From Cryptomeria japonica (Eukaryota; Streptophyta; Pinopsida; Cupressales; Cupressaceae), in assembly GCF_030272615.1 (NCBI RefSeq), contig NC_081410.1, positions 140,280,849 through 140,344,848 on the forward strand: a stretch of 64,000 nucleotides of DNA. The letters run 5' to 3'. The position numbers and the translations under genes were made by a program. Under the pieces are notes generated by a model that ran no database searches, was not told the DNA's origin, and was given only the letters and a program-made list of their open reading frames with translations. Of the stretch, positions 57,280-64,000 are shown piece after piece (the first letter of the stretch is position 1; each line of letters starts with the position of its first letter).

Positions 57280-58550
57280 GAAGATGAAAATTGGGTAAAA
57301 GCTATAGAAGAAGAGCTAAATTAGATTAATAATAACAATACATGGGAACTTGCTCCTAGACCTAAAGACAAGAATGCAATTGGTACTAAATGGATATTTA
57401 GGAATAAAATGAATGAAGATGGAGAAGTTGTTAGAAGCAAAGCACAACTGGTATGTAAAGGATATTCACAAATGGAAGGTATTGATTTTGAGGAGACTTT
57501 TTCTTTGGTATCTCGATTTGAAGTTGTTAGATTATTTCTTGCATATGTTGCTTATAATAAATTCAAGGTATATCAAATGGATGTGAAGTCAACCTTTTTG
57601 AATGGTGAGTTGGAATAAGAAGTCTACATTGAGCAACCAGATGGATTTCATTGTCAGATGAAGGAGACATGGTATGTAGATTGAAGAAAGCATTATATGG
57701 ACTTAAAAAAGCCCCTAGATCTTGATATGCCAGATTGGACAAGTATTTGATGAAATTGGGATTCTATAAAGATATTGCTAATGGTAATTTATACTTCAAG
57801 ATTGATAATGATAACATTTTAATTGTTGAAGTTTTTGTTGATGGCATTATTTTTGGAGGAGATGATGATTTGAGTAAGAAGTTTGCTGATGATATGCAAA
57901 AAGAGTTTGAGATGTTTGTGATAGGTGAGATGAAAATATTTTTGGGATTGCAAATTAAACAAACTAATAAAGGTATTTTCATATCTCAATCAAAGTATGT
58001 GAAGGAATTGCTGAAGAAGTTTGGGTTAGGTGATTTCAAACCTGTTGGAACTCCTATGGTAACCGGATGCAAGATGACAAAAGATGATGAATATATGAAG
58101 GCTAATAAGAATTTGTATAGATCTATGATTGGTAGACTATTGTATTTGACTTAAACTAGACCAGACATTATGAATGTTGCATGTCTTGTTGCAAGATTCC
58201 AGGATGATCCTAAGGAAAGTCATGCTACTACTGTGAAAAGGATATTCAAATATTTGAAGAGAACAATTGATTATAGTTTGTTGTATTCAAAGAATGATTA
58301 TTTCATTTTATTTTCTTATACAAATGTTGATTGGGTAGGTGATGTTGATGATCAGAAGAGCAGTATAGGTGGTGTATTGTTTTTGGGAAAGAAGTTGGTT
58401 GCTTGGGCAAGTAAGAAGCAAGATTATATTTCTTTATCTACTGTAGAAGTTGAATACATTGTTGTTGATAGAAATTGTACTCAGGTACTTGGATGAAGCA
58501 GATGCTGAAGGATATTAGATTTGTTTATAATGAGCCTACTGTTATATATT
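57280..58550 (+). pseudogene. Copia E reverse transcriptase and RNase H (truncated)
   Basis: [37 protein letters not shown], then in the next open piece (57735-58154) ILIVEVFVDGIIFGGDDD: the catalytic FVDD is FVDG, so the polymerase centre is mutated. IGEMKIFLGLQIKQTNKG follows. The RNase H (58170 on) has KRIFKYLKRTIDYSLLYS, YTNVDWVGDVDDQKSSIGGV and ends at NEPTVIY, where it is cut by region F. Confidence 0.92.
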
Positions 58551-59435
58551 TGTTAGTGAACGGATTTGCCTTTCTTCAAAATAATTAATCTCAAACTCTG
58601 TTGCCTTCTTTTAAAGACAAAAACTCAACTGAACAGTTGGGTAAGTGTAATATACTACTTCCCTCTAAATTTTTTCATAGGTACATCTCCCTCTATTACT
58701 TATTCAGGAAATAATCTAATTAATTTCCAACTGGTATGCTTTTAATCTGAAAGCACGTAAGGTTGCCTACTTCATTCTTCTGATGAGAGACTAATGTTTT
58801 ACATATAGTTCAGAGAAAAATAAGTTTCCTAAATGCTTGAACATGAGAAAAAGAAGTGACTGAAACAAAGTTCAAAGCACTAGTTTTACAGTACATAAAA
58901 TAGATAAGAGCGACAAAGACTCTTTTCAAACACACACATCCTTTAAAAACTCACAGGAAGGAATCTTAGAAGAAAAATAACATTCTACATTAGAAAGGCG
59001 ATCACTGTCATTTGATTAGATTAACATATACAAAGATATGCCACAACACAGATTCAAAACTCAAAGGTTTTCTTTCTCGCAAAACAGTCTGATCCTTTAT
59101 ATATATCTTTCATGTAACAAAGACACAATCAATACATGCATAAAACCCCTTTTCAATTCCAGATCCTTAAAAGTCTGATGACTTCCTTCAACAAAACAAA
59201 ACCTTACAAAAATAGGAAGAAACTAAGTAAAAACTAACAACAATTCTAACCAAAATGTAACCCCTATTCCGTCCATCTTAGTCTAATATATAGTTTTAGA
59301 ACAGAGGAGGTCTCCCTGAAAACTCGACCTCCACTGAAGTAGTTATGAAACTAACAGAGTATAATCAGGATAGATGTCCCGAAGTCTTTTGCATAAACAT
59401 GAAAAATGCATAAAAACAGGGCCTTGATCAATGCA
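58551..59435 (-). other. Non-coding 3' part of region F
   Basis: No ORF and no similarity to other parts of the window. TG at the start and CTAACA near 59354 would make a TGTTAG...CTAACA pair, so this may be a short LTR; unproven. Confidence 0.35.
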
Positions 59436-62258
59436 TTATGCTACTTTCCCATCATCATCTTCTTCTCCGCTTTCCTGGGCATCGTGGGTGGTTGTGAGTT
59501 CCTGGATTATTGCTTGGTTTGGAAACTTCATTGCATTGAGCTTTGCCTTCGCCACTTCCTTGTTCCATCGATGCTTAACCATATTGTCGGCAAGTTTTGG
59601 TAACTGATCATTACCAATAAACGTCATGGACTCAATTCAAGCAACCCGTGTTATATCCTCAGGAGTGAAATTACCCTTGGCTTTGATTTTCTCCATGTAT
59701 ATTTAGAAAAATTTTATCGCATCTTGCATGTTCAGCTCGCAAATTCCCAACTGCCAATCATGGTCAGGGTTAACAACTTTGTTATCATTGACTAACTGCA
59801 TTGAAGGTCTTGGAGTTCATACACAGAATTCATAGCGTTAGAGATCATAGATTTGAAAGTTAACACCTGCCACATTATGGTCTTCTTCAGCACGAAGAGT
59901 TGACATTCATCTGTTACTAGTTTGATTGAATGTTCTGTCAAAAATATGGTAGCCCCATGTTCTTCTATTTTAGTGAACATTGACAAGACATTCTCCCATT
60001 TGTGTTCCTCTTTTTCCCATGGCAAAAGTTGGTTTTGAATCTCTACAATAAGACCTTGCATCTCGTCGCATAATTTCTGGGAGTTCGTTATATACTTTTC
60101 CACGTCCTTAATCACTCCTTCAATCCATCGTTCGACAGCCTCTGCAATGCTTTTTGCTCTTTGAACCTAACTCATTAGCTTTTTATTTTCTGGTGAAGTA
60201 GGATCAAAGCTCTCTGTAGCATGAGATATAGGAAGTGCTCCAAAGCAACCGATGTTGTCAATGAATTGAGCAAGGATGCTTATATGCCGCTTTAGCTCTC
60301 TCTTTTCTCGCCCGTCTTTCTCTGACTTGGTAAGCATTTTCTTCACAGATACCTAGAAGAAATGATTGTCTAAATCTCTACTCATGTTTCCCAGCTCCAC
60401 CTTAGTGACCTCAAAGTCTTCTGCACTGACTTCCTTGTCCTCTCCCTTGGGCTTGTATGAGGCAATCTTGGCAACCCACTTTCTGGTCCCTTCATCACTA
60501 TCCAGTCGAGCAGTTGTTTTGAACCTTTTTGGCTTGGGGCCCTTCCCTATGTACTTAATGACCATAGCCTCAATTGGAATAGTCATAGGAATGGAACTTC
60601 AGTTTTTGTTCACCAAGGTAGTCAGCCACTTAGGAGTGACATTGGAACCAATTGCTCTTTCAATTGCTTTGGAGGGTGGTGTCATAGCTATGGTAACCGC
60701 ATGGGAATCCAGGGCATTAGCAATGTCACTATCCAGATCTTAAAATTCAAATACCTGGGCATCAAGAATCTTATCCTTCAGCTCTGTATCCTTGGCTTGA
60801 TCCATCCTTCTCTGAGCAGCACTCCGTGACTGGGTATGTCGAGGAGTACAGAAATCCAAAGCTGGATTAGACTTGTGCCTAACCTGAGGCAGTTTTTTAT
60901 CCTTGCTAGCATGAATAGGCATAGAAGCATTATTAGAAAAATGCTTTGGTGAACGTAGAGTAACCTCATTATTTCTTGTAGAATTAGACTTGGCACCTAA
61001 TTTCACTACTTTCTTCCTTTCAACCCACTCTGTGGTTCTCTCCAAAACCCTTTTTGTTTTCAGCTGTATACTGTCTTCTTCTTCCTTAGCCCAATTGATA
61101 CAGGATACTTCAGTTTTGGCTTGAGCTAAGTATCCGGGTTCAAACAATTCTAGATAATCTTCTTCAAGCCTGTTTATGTCAATCTTTACCTGCAATGAAA
61201 TGACTTGCTCTAATACCATCCTCATGTTTCCCCTTTTGAAAACCTTGAGTTCATCACTGCAATCTTCCCAAAAGTCTTCTAATTGTGGAATTGGGAGATA
61301 CGACATTAGACCAAGACTTCGCGAAAAACCCTTATTATCAAAACCTTTCCTTTCATGGTACAGGGGAAAATTGAAATTCTTCAGGTCTGCTCCAATACTC
61401 AAAGCATCTGACATTGAACTGCAGGATACCATACCTAACTGGATGGGAAAATGGCTCTCCCATTTGTCCCTGGGTTGCGCCTTTTTCATCATAGTAGTCA
61501 GCTGCCTACATATCTCTGCTAAAACAAAGAAATCTGAATAGAAGTGAGGAAGCTTGAAGGGCTCTTCTTCAAAACCGCCTATCCTTATATAGCAAAAGTG
61601 AGGAAACTAGATAAAGAAGCTGCCAAACCTCTTTACCAAATCCTGTGCATCCTTAGAGATTCTTTTGGTTTTCATATTATTCAATTCGTAGCACAAATCC
61701 CCCAGAAAAGCATTGTGTACCCTCCTAAAGTCCTGCAAGGCATTATCCTTTTGCAACATGGGGTAAAAATCATAAACATGGATCTCCTCCTCAGTGGGTT
61801 GTCTGGGTATTCCAACTATCTCCTTAACACACACCAAATAGTATATAAGATACGAAGACATGAAGAAATTTTGCTTAAAATGTTTGGTCATACTCAGCTG
61901 CTCCCTCATTGAATCAACAATCAGTTCTGCCCAATCAAGATATTGCTTCCCTTCTAACACCAACTGCACATAGCAATAAATCAAGTCATCGAAGCTATAA
62001 GCTTCCGCAAAGCCCCTGACTCGGTGCAATAGTAGCATGACATCGTGAATATGAGGTAGCATATGATTCTTATTGGGATTCTTGGGCAATCTGGAACCAC
62101 CCCTTTGAGGAACCTTTAGCCAATATTTTGCTACATTATTTCGGTGCCCAGTTCTATCCGTGTTGAACTCGGTGATTGACTGGGTGGGAGAAAAGTTTGA
62201 GAACTAGTAGTCAGGTAGCTTGAAAATAGAGGAAATTACTTCATGGTTAATGGCAAGG
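59436..62258 (-). pseudogene. Long ORF of unknown function in region F
   Basis: Pieces ending at 62089, 61492, 60586 and 60115 share one frame, broken by single stops (61604, 60738, 60600, 60350 and 60168 approx.); a frameshift near 59700 leads to the last piece, which ends EESGEEDDDGKVA-like at 59436. Conserved-looking blocks: HIHDVMLLLHRVRGFAEAYS, FMSSYLIYYLVCVKEIVGIP, a GGFEEEPFKLP segment just after the 61604 stop, FPIQLGMVSCSSMSDALSIG and LPIPQLEDFWEDCSDELKVF. The C-terminal third is lysine-rich, then helical. No RT, integrase, protease or knuckle. I recall similar hypothetical proteins in plant repeats but cannot name the family. About 940 codons here and more upstream. Confidence 0.6.
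62110..62258. repeat. Left copy of a 150-bp duplication flanking an LTR
   Basis: Matches 63432-63581 with nine differences in the aligned part, all in the left 90 bp; the remaining stretch is identical. It encodes INHEVISSIFKLPDY on the minus strand in both copies. Confidence 0.92.
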
Positions 62259-62266
62259 AAAGCTAA

Positions 62267-63430
62267 TGTACTGAGAGGGGAGGGGTGAATCAGTACTTCA
62301 AAACTTTTTTTCAACAATAACTTTACTATTATGCATAAACCAAATAGTGAAGTAACATAATATAAAGCTAAAACAAATAGATAACAATCATACATGATTC
62401 ACTCCATAACACATATATTTTGGTTATGCAGAAACTCTTGGTTAGAGAGAAAAACTACGGTGGGGATGGCACCCACAACTTCACTACTACAATAATAAAG
62501 GTTGCTCGATTAGAGCTACATGTTTAGCTATTTCTGATAGCTTACCCTATTAGGAGTATCAAGATCTATTAGATCTACCTTGCTAAAGGATTTTACAACA
62601 CTTAATCTAAATGTTGCACCTGGTTAGAGGCTTTACAATTTATAGACTTGATTAGAGTCTTTTACCCTATTAAAGGTTTCTCTTACAACTTCAAAATATT
62701 ACAATAAAATCATTACAAATATCTGCAACTTTACATCTGAAAAGTTATAGCAGATTCTATGTGCTCAGAATAAGATTACATTGCTTATATCATACCTCGA
62801 TAACCCATATAGTAACTCGGTAAACCCTTCTATTTACTCTGTTCTTTGACTGTTCTCTAAAATCCTTATTAGTGACCTTTGTGTCTCTGTAACAGTCATA
62901 ACACTTAGTTCTTTCACCTGTCTTGCTTCATATATTTCTATATCTTCCTTTCTATCATGCTACATGTATATTTGATCTTAATCCATGTTGTATAAATAGA
63001 TCTCTTATGTCGGTAATCCATTCATTGCTTCGATCTTACAAACATGTTTTATTGAATGAATAACCATGCAAAATATTTCATTTGTTAGATGACCTCAAAA
63101 TAATACACAATCTTTAAGTGCAATTTCCAATGTGATAACGGTTCTATGTTCCTTGATCTTGTAACACATTTTCATATGTATGTCCAGGTTCAATGAATCT
63201 GGTAACACGTTTTACTCGGTGTATATCAACTTGGTGTGTCATCTTTTCTACTTGGTAGACATGGAATGATACTCGGTAGACAGCTCGATGCATACTGGGC
63301 TCTGAGACTACTTTCTTCTATAACTGACTGGACTATGCATACTGATTGAATATTTCGGTAGAGATAACCAACTAGAGTATATAGAATAACTTTGAACATA
63401 AAACTAATGGAAACTTGATAAGTAGTAACA
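62267..63430 (-). repeat. Copia-type LTR interrupting the F ORF
   Basis: On the minus strand TGTTACTACTTATC to CTCTCAGTACA, about 1164 bp. Its inner end carries the pyrimidine tract and CTCTCAGT motif shared by all copia LTRs here. No internal region, primer site or 5-bp duplication is visible; instead, 150 bp of the F ORF is present on both sides. It is a family not otherwise seen in the window. Confidence 0.75.
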
Positions 63431-63431
63431 A

Positions 63432-63581
63432 AACCTTCAACCAATATTTTTTTACGTTATTTTGGTGCCCGGTTCTGTCCGCATTGAACTCGGTGATTGA
63501 CTGGGTGGGAGAAAAGTTTGAGAACTGGTAGTCAGGTAGCTTGAAAATAGAGGAAATTACTTCATGGTTAATGGCAAGGAG
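63432..63581. repeat. Right copy of the 150-bp duplication
   Basis: Counterpart of 62110-62258. Here the reading frame has glutamine (DYQFSNF) where the left copy has a stop (DY-stop-FSNF), so the right copy is the less decayed one. Confidence 0.92.
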
Positions 63582-64000
63582 GGTTTCCTTCTTGCTCTTG
63601 ACAATCTGAAATTTGCTTGCATCCTCTGATTCAGTGTCACTAGACTCTTTTGCCAAAATGAGTCTCCGAGTAGATTTCTTGTAAGTTTTTGTTACCTTGG
63701 GAATAGTAACACTCTTTGTTTTCTTACTCGGTGAAGCTGCATATGCTCTTGTGTTAGGTCACTTTGTTGGAGGAGTCGGTGAGGCCTTTGATGTGTCCTA
63801 TTTCTTTCTTTTCAACACTTTTCCCTTAGGCAATTTGGTGCTCAGTGTTATAGCTACCTCTTAGGCTTCAGATTCCTCTTCGGTAATGGCTATAGTGCCT
63901 TTGATAGGTGTGGAGGAAGAATCTTCTCTGAATTTCTCCGATAATGCCTTTATCATCTTTGTTGCCTTTCTTGTAGCTTTGGGTACTACAATGCTCATTT
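63582..64000 (-). pseudogene. Upstream part of the unknown ORF in region F
   Basis: Lysine-, serine- and threonine-rich sequence: VTIPKVTKTYKKSTRRLILA, then KESSDTESEDASKFQIVKSK before joining the duplicated segment. It has three stops upstream of 63700. It runs off the window, so its start is unknown. A basic, low-complexity N-terminus could bind nucleic acid; this is only a guess. Confidence 0.5.

Larger units (their letters stand above)
49940..58550 (+). mobile_element. Ty1/copia element E, 3'-truncated, carrying copia E'
   Basis: 5' LTR (49940-51289), primer site, gag (51346-51642 then 55028 onward), protease, integrase, RT and RNase H. E' (51643-55027) interrupts gag with a clean 5-bp duplication. 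The RNase H stops near 58550, where the F region begins; the 3' LTR is missing. Gag also has a deletion of about 30 codons near 51540. Confidence 0.9.
58551..64000 (-). mobile_element. Region F: probable non-autonomous LTR element with a long unknown ORF
   Basis: Begins TGTTAGTGAACGG directly where copia E is cut; ATATT (58546-58550) could be its left target copy. The minus-strand ORF ends at 59436, leaving ~880 bp that may be 3' LTR plus spacer, but I cannot find the second LTR or a clear polypurine tract. The ORF continues to the window edge, interrupted by the LTR at 62267-63430. No retroelement enzyme is seen. Confidence 0.5.

Noticed and set aside
60366-60743. Plus-strand 125-codon ORF in region F
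   Set aside because: Antisense to the long minus-strand ORF, leucine/serine-rich and without any motif.
1-64000. tRNA, rRNA, CRISPR or bacterial operon features
   Set aside because: Nothing in the sequence supports them; the only repeats are LTRs, short tandem arrays and hairpins of plant transposable elements.

Overview
This window is nuclear plant DNA made almost entirely of transposable elements. I see no intact host gene, no rRNA or tRNA, and no CRISPR or prokaryotic feature. The density of old, deeply nested Ty1/copia, Ty3/gypsy and LINE copies points to a very large, repeat-rich seed-plant genome. A gymnosperm such as a conifer would fit, but that is an inference from element style, not proof.

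Layout. (1) 1-7534 is copia element A (minus), nearly complete and in one reading frame with only point stops. It abuts, and probably interrupts, a related copia LTR in the opposite orientation (7535-8277). (2) 8278-13762 is gypsy element D (minus), with gag, protease, RT, RNase H, half an integrase and one LTR. (3) A LINE (minus) has its 5' part at 44361-about 46645 and its endonuclease part at 13763-14883. It is split by copia-type element B (plus, 14884-44355). The break is exact, with target duplications GAATG/CAATG, and the two LINE pieces rejoin in register. (4) B is itself split twice. Copia element G (minus, 15201-30721) sits in B's 5' LTR, with 5-bp duplication AATAC. Copia element C (plus, 35738-42804) sits in B's long ORF. 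(5) G in turn holds a gypsy derivative H (plus, 16026-23040) and a 4-kb insert I (25676-29705) carrying a piece of an EamA/WAT1-type transporter gene. H holds a solo copia LTR (19077-20594, duplication GGTAG). The nesting is therefore up to five levels deep: LINE > B > G > H > solo LTR.

(6) 46646-47388 is AT-rich DNA with a 57-bp-arm hairpin. (7) 47389-49939 is the 3' half of a second LINE (minus), cut by copia element E (plus, 49940-58550). E contains a 3'-truncated copia E' (minus, 51643-55027) flanked by a perfect AATAT duplication, and E's gag frame is exactly continuous across it. (8) 58551-64000 is the minus-strand region F. It has a long ORF of unknown function, interrupted by an LTR that is flanked by a 150-bp duplication.

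The autonomous copias (A, C, G, E, E') share the order LTR - PBS - gag with CCHC knuckle - protease - integrase - RT - RNase H - polypurine boxes - LTR. A, B and C carry several GGGGGA boxes before the 3' LTR, a Sirevirus-like trait. B, H and probably F have no polymerase and must have been mobilised in trans. B and F instead carry roughly 1,100-codon ORFs that I cannot assign to any family. These, together with two insertions that have target duplications but lack an LTR at one end (G and E'), are the most interesting content.
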